Positions 1 to 6,323 of a stretch of 6,372 nucleotides of DNA are shown here, one piece after another. Both the position numbers and the translations under genes were made by a program. Every line of letters begins with the position of its first letter. The stretch's first letter is position 1. Origin of the DNA: Gammaproteobacteria bacterium (lineage in GTDB: Bacteria > Pseudomonadota > Gammaproteobacteria > Eutrophobiales > Eutrophobiaceae). The notes beneath the pieces are model-generated. The model ran no database searches. It saw only the letters and a program-made list of their open reading frames with translations, and had not been told where the DNA came from. Location: contig JAENIZ010000072.1 of NCBI GenBank assembly GCA_016844485.1, positions 1 through 6,372 of the forward strand, in the 5' to 3' direction.

Positions 1-1216
1 CATAACCTGCGGCGATGACTTCTTTCAGGACAAACCATTTGGCCCAGAAGCCGAGGAACGGGGGCGCACCCGTCAGTGAAAACATCAGTATCAGCATAAT
101 GAAGGCGAACCAGGGATTGCGTTCGGACAGGCCTTTGATATCTTCCAGATTGTCGGATTCAAATCCCTTGTAGCTGAGTAAAATAACGATACCAAAGGCG
201 CCCGTGCTCATCAGTGCGTAGGTGATCACATAAAACATGGAGGCCGCAAACCCTTCCTGCGAACCGGACAACAAGCCCAGCAGCAGAAAACCGATATGCG
301 CAATCGTTGAATAGGCCAGCATGCGTTTGATGTTGCTCTGGGAGATGGCAATGATGTTGCCCGTCGCCATGGACAGGACGGAAAGTATGATCAGTATTGC
401 CTGCCAGTCATCCAGTAATGGATACATGCCGTTGACCAGCAGGCGCATGGCCATGGCAAATGCGGCAATCTTGGGCGCACTGCTGATAAACAACGTTACG
501 GAAGTGGGTGCGCCCTGGTATACATCGGGGATCCACATATGGAAAGGCACCGCGCCCAGCTTGAAGGCAATGCCGACGATGACAAAGACCAGGCCGAATA
601 CGAGCAAGGTATCATGTTCTCTATGCCCGGAGATTTGCTGCGCAAGCGCATTAAGCTCAAGCGACCCTGTAACTCCGTACAAAATGGATATTCCATATAA
701 CAACATACCGGATGCCATAGACCCCAGGACAAAATATTTCATGGCTGCTTCAGAAGCAGATTGCGACTCACGGTGCATGGCTACCATGGCATAAAGTGAC
801 AATGACAATAATTCAAGCCCGAGATAAACCGTCAACAAACTGTATGCGGATATCATGACCATCATGCCGAGCACGGCAAACATGCCGAGCACAAAATACT
901 CCCCTTTCATCCACTCATGCTTTTTCAGATATTCATGCGAATACAGAAATACGACAAAAGTGATCACGCAGATAACGACCTTGAGTATCGTGCCCATGGA
1001 ATCACTGACAAATGAATTACCGAATGCATAGGTCGTCTCATCGGGATGCAAGTAAACGACGAGTACGGCGGTGATCAATAATGAGAGTTGTCAAAGACCA
1101 TAAGTAATATTGCGCGCCGGGTCACTGCTGAAGGTATCGATGATCAATACCGCACAGGCAAGAGTAAGCAGTGTAATCTCGGGCAATAACAAGATGATGT
1201 CTGATTGCATGGTCAT
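1..1216 (-). CDS. nuoN: NADH-quinone oxidoreductase subunit N, C-terminus beyond window, in-frame TGA at codon 42
   Basis: NuoN is one of the three antiporter-like proton-pumping subunits in the membrane arm of complex I. From ATG 1216 the frame gives 405 codons before the window ends; the family is about 480-490 residues, so roughly the last 80 are missing. Family signatures are intact: Glu135 in YLGLELLSLSLYA, Lys219 in FKLGAVPFHMWIPDVYQGAP, Lys249 in SSAPKIAAF, and Lys393 in FLGFWAKWFVL. These match the conserved E. coli NuoN residues E133, K217, K247 and K395. The start lies 3 bases after the nuoM stop, and an AGGTGA ribosome site (1225-1230) lies inside the last nuoM codons, 8 bases upstream. 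ATG 1210 is an in-frame alternative. Codon 42 is TGA, in transmembrane helix 2 or just before it, and the frame is unbroken on both sides. As written, translation gives only 41 residues. The gene is therefore a fresh pseudogene or carries a base-call error. Identity is certain; functional status is not. Confidence 0.93.
1091..1093 (-). other. In-frame TGA stop inside nuoN (codon 42)
   Basis: The coding strand reads GGT CTT TGA CAA CTC here, between ITYGL and QLSLLITA. The reading frame is the same before and after, so a single substitution, not an indel, explains it. TCA (Ser) to TGA is one simple route, but TTA, TGG, GGA and others are also one step away. TGA is used as the ordinary terminator of nuoJ, nuoK and nuoL in this window, so a reassigned genetic code is not supported. 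The next in-frame ATG is codon 74 (position 997); starting there would remove the first two transmembrane helices. Confidence 0.9.
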
Positions 1217-1219
1217 ATC

Positions 1220-2737
1220 TTATATCACCTTGGATTGCGAGATGTGTTCAAACAAATTCTCCATGGTCGGGTGCATGATCTCAAACAGTGGCGCCGGCCA
1301 CAGCCCGAATAACAGCACGGCGATAACCAGTAACGCCAGAATCAGGGTCTCTCTTGAATCAATATCCTGCAACCCGGCGACATTCTCATTGGCAATGTCA
1401 CCGAAGATGACGCGCTTGTACATCCACAATGTGTATGCCGATCCGAGCACCAGGATAGTCGCCGCCATAAAGGCAATCCAGAAACTCGCCTGATAACTGC
1501 TGAGTATCACCAGGAACTCACCCACGAAACCCGACGTGCCCGGAAGTCCTGAATTGGCCATGGCAAATAACATCATGAAGGCGGCAAAGACCGGCATGGT
1601 ATTTACCACACCGCCGTAATCCTTGATCTCCCTGCTGTGCACGCGGTCATACATGACCCCGACACACAGGAACAATGCGCCGGAGATAAAACCATGCGAA
1701 ATCATCTGCATCATGCCCCCTTCCAAGCCCATGACTGCGCCTCCCGCAGCGCCCGTCGTAGCGTAAATACTGAACCCGATAAAAAAGCCCAGCGTGACAA
1801 ATCCCATATGGGAGATTGATGAATAGGCAATCAGCTTTTTCATGTCCTGCTGCACCAGAGCGACAAACCCGATGTAAACAATGGCAATCAATGACAGTGC
1901 GATTATAAATTCATCAAATGCACGACTTGCATCAGGCACGATCGGCAGACTGAAACGCAGAAATCCATAACCGCCCATCTTCAACATAATCGCAGCAAGA
2001 ATCACCGAGCCGCCGGTGGGCGCCTCGACATGGGCATCCGGCAACCAGGTATGCACCGGCCACATCGGAACCTTTACGGCAAAGGCCAGCAGAAAGGCAA
2101 TGAAGATCAGCTTCTGCGCTGTTAATCCAATCCGGAGTTCGTGCAGATCAAGGATATTGAAACTGTTCGCCTGGGAATAGAGATATAAAAAGGCGACCAG
2201 CATGAAGACGGAACCCATAAAGGTATACAGAAAAAACTTGATGGTCGCATAGACGCGCCGTGGCCCGCCCCATATACCAATGATCAAAAACATCGGTATC
2301 AACATGGCCTCCCAGAAGAAATAAAACAGGATGGCATCCAGTGCGGCAAATACGCCATTCATGAGTCCTTCCATGATAAGAAAGGCCGCCATGTACTGGG
2401 ACAATCTTTTCTCTATCGATTCCCAACCCGCCAGCACGACCAACACCGTGGTAAACGTCGTCAGGATAATCAACGGGACCGATATTCCATCAACGCCGAG
2501 GTGATAGTTGATCCCGAATGCCTCTATCCACGGCGTGAATTCCACAAACTGCATGTCATAGGTACTGGCATCAAATCGGGTGTATGTCAGTGTGGATAAT
2601 AAAAAGGTAACCATGGAAACACCCAGCGCAAGATATTTGACCGTCAGCTCCTGGCGATCACCGGCGTATAACACCCAGATACCTCCGAGTACCGGCGCCC
2701 AGATCAGCAAACTCAGCAGAGGTAGTTCAGTAAACAT
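1220..2737 (-). CDS. nuoM: NADH-quinone oxidoreductase subunit M
   Basis: NuoM is an antiporter-like membrane subunit of complex I and forms one proton channel between NuoL and NuoN. The product is 505 residues, close to the 509 of E. coli. Family hallmarks are visible: Glu143 in FYFFWEAMLIPM, Lys222 in AFAVKVPMWPVHTWLPDAHVEAP, the KKLIAYSSISHMGF segment at 300-313, His348 in MISHGFISGALF, and Glu407 in GLPGTSGFVGEF. These correspond to the E144 and K234 proton-channel residues of E. coli NuoM and its helix-12 glutamate. Many strongly hydrophobic segments run through the whole chain, consistent with about 14 helices. The frame is open upstream to an ATG at 2779, but those 14 residues (MLCLSTRFSRADDR) are polar, unlike the family, and overlap the end of nuoL. 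ATG 2737, four bases after the nuoL stop, gives the normal N-terminus MFTELPLLSLLIW. It has only a weak ribosome site, so coupling to nuoL is likely. The stop is TAA. Confidence 0.97.
   Translation of the reverse strand: MFTELPLLSLLIWAPVLGGIWVLYAGDRQELTVKYLALGVSMVTFLLSTLTYTRFDASTYDMQFVEFTPWIEAFGINYHLGVDGISVPLIILTTFTTVLVVLAGWESIEKRLSQYMAAFLIMEGLMNGVFAALDAILFYFFWEAMLIPMFLIIGIWGGPRRVYATIKFFLYTFMGSVFMLVAFLYLYSQANSFNILDLHELRIGLTAQKLIFIAFLLAFAVKVPMWPVHTWLPDAHVEAPTGGSVILAAIMLKMGGYGFLRFSLPIVPDASRAFDEFIIALSLIAIVYIGFVALVQQDMKKLIAYSSISHMGFVTLGFFIGFSIYATTGAAGGAVMGLEGGMMQMISHGFISGALFLCVGVMYDRVHSREIKDYGGVVNTMPVFAAFMMLFAMANSGLPGTSGFVGEFLVILSSYQASFWIAFMAATILVLGSAYTLWMYKRVIFGDIANENVAGLQDIDSRETLILALLVIAVLLFGLWPAPLFEIMHPTMENLFEHISQSKVI
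1225..1230 (-). promoter_or_regulatory. Ribosome binding site of nuoN, inside nuoM
   Basis: The coding strand reads AGGTGA, a good match to the anti-Shine-Dalgarno complement, 8 bases before ATG 1216. It lies within the final Lys-Val-Ile codons of nuoM. This supports 1216 as the nuoN start and translation coupled to the end of nuoM. Confidence 0.65.
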
Positions 2738-2741
2738 CCGG

Positions 2742-4721
2742 TCATCCGCCCTGGAAAATCTTGTGGACAAACACAGCAAGTAATATCAACAAACCAATAA
2801 TCATGGTGAAGGCATAATGGTAGAGATAGCCGGACTGCACCTGCCGGACCACGCCCGAAAACCACCGGACTGTTAATGCTGATCCATTCACAATCAATCC
2901 ATCAATGACCCTGACATCACCTATCTGCCAGAGAATCCGGCCTATGCCACGCGTACCGCCGGCGAAGACAACCTGATTAAAGGCATCACAGCCGTACTTA
3001 TGCACAAGCATTTGATAAAGTGGTTTCAGTGCGTTGGCAATTCGCCCGGGCAGTTGCGGGAAACGGATATAAAAGAGCCAGGCCAGAAATACCCCTGCAA
3101 AAGCCAGATACACCGGTGGGTGTTTGAAGGCATGGGCCGTAAATCCCAAAATTCCATGATAATCCTGCCCCACCTCTGCAAGGACATCATGTTTATCGGC
3201 GACATAAATGGCATCTCCGAAATAGCCCTGGAATAACATGGGCCCGATGAGCCATGCGCCAATAATCAAGGAAGGAATTGCCAAGACAGATAAGGGAACA
3301 GTGACGACAGCCGGTGCTTCATGCAAATGCTGCCAGGTCTCTTTATCCATTCTTTCTTCGCCATGGAAGGTGAGAAAGAATAAACGAAAGCTGTACAGGG
3401 CCGTTATCAATACACAGGACAACACCGCATAATAGGCAAATTCAGCGCCTGGGAGTGTGGATGTATGCACGGCTTCAATGATTGCGTCCTTGGAGAAGAA
3501 ACCGGAAGTGCCGGGGAAACCTATCGATGCCAGCGAACCGATCAGACAGGTCAACCAGGTAATCGGCATATATTTATAGAGTCCGCCCATCTTGCGCATG
3601 TCCTGCTCATGGTGCAAAACAATAATGACTGAACCGGCGGCAAGGAACAGCAATGCCTTGAAGAACGCATGTGTCACCAGATGGAAGATCGCTGCGGCAT
3701 AGGCGGACGCCCCGAGCGCCACCGTCATATATCCGAGTTGCGATAATGTCGAATAGGCAATGACGCGCTTGATATCATTTTGTACAAGCCCGAGCAGTCC
3801 CATGGAAAAGGCAGTCACGGCGCCGATGATCAAAATAAAACTCAACGCTGTTTCCGAGAATTCATACAAGGGTGACATACGGGCAACCATAAATATTCCC
3901 GCCGTTACCATGGTCGCGGCATGGATCAGCGCCGAGATGGGCGTCGGGCCTTCCATGGAATCCGGCAACCAGACATGTAACGGTACCTGTGCGGATTTCC
4001 CCATGGCCCCGATGAAGAGACAGATACAGATCACGGTCATCAACGACCATGCATGTCCTTCAAAGATCGTTATTGTTGTCCCTGCCAGTTCCGGGGCCTG
4101 ACTGAATACAGTGGCATAATCCAGCGTGTTGAAATACATCAGCACAGCGGCAATCCCCAGCAGAAAACCGAAGTCCCCTACCCGGTTCACCAGAAATGCC
4201 TTGAGACTTGCGAAGATGGCTGATTCACGCTTGAACCAGAAACCGATCAGCAGATAAGAAACCAGTCCAACCGCTTCCCAGCCGAAGAACAGTTGCAGGA
4301 AGTTGTTGGACATAACCAGCATCAACATGGAAAAGGTAAACAACGAGATATAACTGAAGAAACGCTGATAACCGGGATCATCATGCATATAGCCGATAGT
4401 GTAGATATGGATCATCCATGAGACGAATGACACGACGGCCATCATCGTGACAGAAAGCTTGTCAATCAAAAAACCGATTTCGAAGCTGACGTTACCACTG
4501 ACTACCCAGGTATAGACCGCAGCATTGTAGATATCACCGCCGTCAAACACGATGTACTTGTATGCCAGCAAGGACAGAATGCAGGAAATACCCACGCCGA
4601 TGATCGCAACCCAGTGCGCCCCTCTACGGCCTATCACCTTGCCAAACAGGCCGGCGATGATTGAACCTGCCAGGGGTGACAGGACTATCCAGAGATAAAC
4701 ATTTTCCATATTCTCCATCAT
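2742..4721 (-). CDS. nuoL: NADH-quinone oxidoreductase subunit L
   Basis: NuoL is the distal antiporter-like proton pump of complex I and carries the long lateral helix that runs along the membrane arm. The product is 659 residues from ATG 4721; the family is usually 610-680. Hallmarks in order are Glu149 in LFFGWEAVGLVSYLLIGFW, Lys242 and His249 in GKSAQVPLHVWLPDSMEGPTP, IKRVIAYSTLSQLGYM at 317-332, Lys355 in THAFFKALLFLAAGSVI, and Lys411 in GTSGFFSKDAI. The C-terminal region has an amphipathic stretch (about 555-630) and a final hydrophobic anchor at about 635-655, as expected for the lateral helix and its terminal transmembrane helix. Four possible ATGs lie at 4727, 4721, 4718 and 4709. 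The GAAGGG site at 4728-4733 abuts the first but is 6 and 9 bases from the second and third, so 4721 or 4718 is favoured. The earliest ATG overlaps the nuoK stop as ATGA. The stop is TGA. Confidence 0.97.
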   Translation of the reverse strand: MMENMENVYLWIVLSPLAGSIIAGLFGKVIGRRGAHWVAIIGVGISCILSLLAYKYIVFDGGDIYNAAVYTWVVSGNVSFEIGFLIDKLSVTMMAVVSFVSWMIHIYTIGYMHDDPGYQRFFSYISLFTFSMLMLVMSNNFLQLFFGWEAVGLVSYLLIGFWFKRESAIFASLKAFLVNRVGDFGFLLGIAAVLMYFNTLDYATVFSQAPELAGTTITIFEGHAWSLMTVICICLFIGAMGKSAQVPLHVWLPDSMEGPTPISALIHAATMVTAGIFMVARMSPLYEFSETALSFILIIGAVTAFSMGLLGLVQNDIKRVIAYSTLSQLGYMTVALGASAYAAAIFHLVTHAFFKALLFLAAGSVIIVLHHEQDMRKMGGLYKYMPITWLTCLIGSLASIGFPGTSGFFSKDAIIEAVHTSTLPGAEFAYYAVLSCVLITALYSFRLFFLTFHGEERMDKETWQHLHEAPAVVTVPLSVLAIPSLIIGAWLIGPMLFQGYFGDAIYVADKHDVLAEVGQDYHGILGFTAHAFKHPPVYLAFAGVFLAWLFYIRFPQLPGRIANALKPLYQMLVHKYGCDAFNQVVFAGGTRGIGRILWQIGDVRVIDGLIVNGSALTVRWFSGVVRQVQSGYLYHYAFTMIIGLLILLAVFVHKIFQGG

Positions 4722-4723
4722 TA

Positions 4724-5029
4724 TCATCCCTTCATTGAATCCAGGTCATCGACATTAATAGTTTGCCTGTTACGGAACAGCACCACGAGTATGGCGAGCC
4801 CGATTGCAGACTCCGCCGCGGCGACGGTAAGGATAAAAAATACGAATATCTGGCCATTGATATCATGCAGAAAATGCGAAAACGCGATGAAATTCATATT
4901 GACCGACAACAACATAAGCTCAATACACATTAACAAAATAATGACATTTTTCCGGTTGATAAAAATACCGGCAACGCTGATGCTGAACAATATCGCCGCA
5001 AGGATTAATACATCTGAAAGTACAATCAT
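4724..5029 (-). CDS. nuoK: NADH-quinone oxidoreductase subunit K
   Basis: NuoK (the homologue of mitochondrial ND4L) is a small membrane subunit of complex I in the proton-transfer path between the quinone site and the antiporter-like pumps. The product is 101 residues, about the family length, with three hydrophobic helices at about 4-24, 28-50 and 60-85. The two functional membrane glutamates are present: Glu37 in LMCIELMLLSVNMNF and Glu73 in TVAAAESAIGLAI, matching E36 and E72 of E. coli NuoK. The QIFVFFILTVAAAE segment is typical of the family. The gene starts at ATG 5029 after a 45-base gap from nuoJ and has no clear Shine-Dalgarno sequence; the leader is A/T-rich. Its last codons, AAG GGA TGA, supply the ribosome site and part of the start region of nuoL. 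Confidence 0.97.
   Translation of the reverse strand: MIVLSDVLILAAILFSISVAGIFINRKNVIILLMCIELMLLSVNMNFIAFSHFLHDINGQIFVFFILTVAAAESAIGLAILVVLFRNRQTINVDDLDSMKG
4728..4733 (-). promoter_or_regulatory. Ribosome binding site of nuoL, inside nuoK
   Basis: The coding strand reads GAAGGG in the last codons of nuoK. It directly abuts ATG 4727, leaves 6 bases to ATG 4721 and 9 bases to ATG 4718. The spacing argues against the first ATG, although that one forms the ATGA overlap with the nuoK stop. Translation of nuoL is probably coupled to that of nuoK. Confidence 0.6.
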
Positions 5030-5051
5030 ATTTATCGTATCTTATTAATTG

Positions 5052-5079
5052 TTTTACGCTTCACATTTCACTTTTCACT
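5052..5079 (-). repeat. Heptamer tract at the nuoJ/nuoK junction
   Basis: On the coding strand there are four period-7 units: AGTGAAA twice, then TGTGAAG, then CGTAAAA. The first TGA of the tract is also the nuoJ stop codon (5075-5077). The tract fills most of the 45-base gap before nuoK. It resembles the period-7 tracts at 5707-5734 and 6303-6323. Its function is unknown. The periodicity is directly visible; common origin with the other tracts is inferred. Confidence 0.6.
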
Positions 5080-5674
5080 GCTTTTCTGCATCCATTTTGA
5101 TGATCCTGAGCCGGTCTTTTTTCCTGACCTGTACCTGTAATCCCGGCTGTTGTGTCTTGGTGCTGCGCGGTTTGCGCGTGGTAAGCGAAATCGCTGCGAT
5201 AATCGCAACCAGTAAAATCGCGCCGGCAATTTCGAATGGATATAGATAATCAGTGTATAAAACCTGTCCCAACTCCGTCGTATTACTGTATCCCGGTCCG
5301 AAAGACACCTGCGCAGCCATTCCTTCTGATCTGAAATAACTGGAATTGACCACCAGTCCCATGGCAATCATCATCAATACGGCAACAGCCAGCCCAAATG
5401 GCAGATGACGCGCAAACCCTTCCCGCAAAGGGGCAAGATTGACGTCCAGCATCATTATGACAAACAGGAATAAAACCATAACTGCGCCGACATAAACCAG
5501 TACCAGTGCAATGGCCAGGAATTCCGCCTCAAGCAATAACCAGATAGCGGCACTGGAGAAAAAAGACAGGACGAGAAACAGCGCTGCCATTACCGGGTTG
5601 CGCACAGTGATCACCATGCTTGCAGAGAGTATCAATAGCCCGGCAAAAATATAGAAAATAATCTGTTCAAACAT
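5075..5674 (-). CDS. nuoJ: NADH-quinone oxidoreductase subunit J
   Basis: NuoJ (the homologue of mitochondrial ND6) is a membrane subunit of complex I near the quinone cavity. Its third helix is linked to coupling between quinone reduction and proton pumping. The product is 199 residues, within the family range. Five hydrophobic segments lie at about 5-23, 28-48, 53-76, 90-109 and 146-166. Helix 3 contains the characteristic Tyr61-Val-Gly63 in LVLVYVGAVMVLFLFVIMML, the flexible glycine region of the family. A basic tail of about 33 residues (from KPRSTK) follows the last helix and should be cytoplasmic. The start is ATG 5674, preceded by a very A-rich leader including eight A in a row, with no canonical ribosome site. 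The stop is TGA, inside the heptamer tract before nuoK. Confidence 0.96.
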   Translation of the reverse strand: MFEQIIFYIFAGLLILSASMVITVRNPVMAALFLVLSFFSSAAIWLLLEAEFLAIALVLVYVGAVMVLFLFVIMMLDVNLAPLREGFARHLPFGLAVAVLMMIAMGLVVNSSYFRSEGMAAQVSFGPGYSNTTELGQVLYTDYLYPFEIAGAILLVAIIAAISLTTRKPRSTKTQQPGLQVQVRKKDRLRIIKMDAEKQ

Positions 5675-5694
5675 TCTTTTTGTTCGTTTTTTTT

Positions 5695-5722
5695 ATTTTA
5701 ATGAGCCTTTACTAATTACCAA
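5695..5722 (-). promoter_or_regulatory. Possible weak sigma70-like promoter upstream of nuoJ
   Basis: The coding strand carries TTGGTA (5717-5722) as a possible -35 box, a 16-base spacer, and TAAAAT (5695-5700) as a possible -10 box, about 20 bases before the nuoJ start. They match the consensus at 4 of 6 and 5 of 6 positions. The region is A/T-rich, so chance matches are likely. It could give an internal transcript for nuoJ-N, but there is no other support. Confidence 0.18.
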
Positions 5723-5734
5723 TCACTAATTATC
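5707..5734 (-). repeat. Heptamer tract in the nuoI/nuoJ spacer
   Basis: Read on the plus strand, four 7-base units follow each other: CTTTACT, AATTACC, AATCACT and AATTATC. They share the pattern WWTYAYY, with the first unit the least similar. The third unit is identical to two of the units upstream of nuoI at 6303-6323, and the second differs from the AATCACC there by one base. The tract lies between the stem-loops that follow nuoI and the A-rich leader of nuoJ. Confidence 0.55.
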
Positions 5735-5747
5735 TACATGGATGTAG
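5734..5747. repeat. Short palindrome CTACAT-GG-ATGTAG
   Basis: Two perfect 6-base arms (5734-5739 and 5742-5747) are separated by two bases. As RNA it could form a 5-base-pair hairpin with a four-base loop. It stands next to the larger inverted repeat at 5753-5780. It could equally be a protein-binding palindrome or chance. Confidence 0.35.
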
Positions 5748-5752
5748 TGTAT

Positions 5753-5780
5753 GCCGGAAATGAACGGATTAATTTCCGGC
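5753..5780 (-). other. Inverted repeat / stem-loop just after nuoI
   Basis: The arms GCCGGAAAT (5753-5761) and ATTTCCGGC (5772-5780) are perfect 9-base complements around a 10-base loop. In the nuo transcript this stem begins 6 bases after the nuoI stop. No U-tract follows on the coding strand, so it does not look like an intrinsic terminator. A role in mRNA processing, 3'-end protection or partial attenuation between nuoI and nuoJ is possible. The structure is directly visible; its function is inferred. Confidence 0.55.
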
Positions 5781-5786
5781 CGCCAA

Positions 5787-6278
5787 TTATCTGTACATTG
5801 CATCCCTGGCGCGATCCTCGGCAATCTGTTTTTCGGCAATGTCCCCAACTTCAAGCAATCTCTCTTTGGTCATTATCAGATCACCACGTTTCTCACCGTG
5901 GTATTCAAATATTCGTGTTTCAACAATGGAATCCACCGGGCAGGATTCTTCACAAAAACCACAGAATATGCATTTGGTCAGATCAATATCATAACGGGTG
6001 GTACGCCGGCTGCCGTCCTCACGCTGCTCGGATTCAATTGTAATGGCGACTGCGGGGCACACAGCCTCGCACAATTTGCAGGCTATACAACGTTCTTCAC
6101 CATTAGGATAACGGCGCAGGGCGTGCAAACCGCGGAAACGAGGTGATTGAGGAGTCTTTTCTTCGGGATATTGCACAGTGATCTTGCGCTTGAACAGATA
6201 GCGGCCGGTCAATTGCATGCCTTTGATCAGCTCCCACATGAACAGACTCTGAATATAATTTTTAATTGACTGTATCAT
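5787..6278 (-). CDS. nuoI: NADH-quinone oxidoreductase subunit I
   Basis: NuoI is the 8Fe-8S ferredoxin-type subunit of complex I (the TYKY homologue). It carries clusters N6a and N6b, which pass electrons to N2 next to the quinone site. The product is 163 residues, the usual length in alpha-, beta- and gammaproteobacteria. Two four-cysteine motifs are complete: Cys64, Cys67, Cys70 and Cys74 in CIACKLCEAVCP, and Cys103, Cys106, Cys109 and Cys113 in CIFCGFCEESCP. In the usual arrangement the last cysteine of each motif ligates the other cluster. The N-terminal segment IKNYIQSLFMWELIKGMQLTGRYLF is the amphipathic region that docks on the membrane arm. The frame extends upstream to a TTG at 6311, but that lies inside the heptamer tract and adds 11 atypical residues. 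ATG 6278, with a weak GAG site 6 bases upstream, gives the family N-terminus. The stop is TAA. Confidence 0.97.
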   Translation of the reverse strand: MIQSIKNYIQSLFMWELIKGMQLTGRYLFKRKITVQYPEEKTPQSPRFRGLHALRRYPNGEERCIACKLCEAVCPAVAITIESEQREDGSRRTTRYDIDLTKCIFCGFCEESCPVDSIVETRIFEYHGEKRGDLIMTKERLLEVGDIAEKQIAEDRARDAMYR

Positions 6279-6302
6279 TTGTATCTCGTTTATTGTAACT
6301 GG

Positions 6303-6323
6303 AATCACCAATCACTAATCACT
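6303..6323 (-). repeat. Heptamer tract upstream of nuoI
   Basis: Read on the plus strand, three perfect tandem 7-base units are present: AATCACC, then AATCACT twice. On the coding strand each unit contains TGA. Because 7 is not a multiple of 3, the three TGAs fall in all three reading frames. The tract ends 25 bases before the nuoI start. It is the cleanest of the three related tracts in this window. Confidence 0.65.

Noticed and set aside
321..794. 157-residue plus-strand open frame opposite nuoN
   Set aside because: It lies antisense within a clearly coding nuoN frame, has no family resemblance, and its composition is that of a complementary shadow. The same holds for the plus-strand frames at 1110-1493, 3760-4101, 5738-6043 and 5751-6146.
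1040..1093. Selenocysteine insertion or reassigned TGA in nuoN
   Set aside because: No convincing bacterial SECIS-like hairpin is visible just downstream. NuoN is not a known selenoprotein family. TGA ends nuoJ, nuoK and nuoL in the same operon, so it is read as stop here.
2148..2426. Minus-strand frame in a second register inside nuoM
   Set aside because: It overlaps the conserved NuoM core in another frame and lacks the hydrophobic pattern or any recognisable motif. The small minus-strand frames inside nuoN, nuoL and nuoJ (496-732, 3026-3262, 3862-4050, 5068-5367) are rejected for the same reason.
2738..2779. 14-residue N-terminal extension of NuoM
   Set aside because: It would start inside nuoL and adds polar residues not seen in the family. 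ATG 2737 gives the standard NuoM N-terminus.
5687..5694. T8 run as an intrinsic terminator on the plus strand
   Set aside because: No gene is transcribed on the plus strand here, and no GC-rich stem immediately precedes the T-run in that direction.
6279..6311. TTG start adding 11 residues to NuoI
   Set aside because: The codon lies in the heptamer tract, and the extension does not resemble the family N-terminus. ATG 6278 fits length and alignment.
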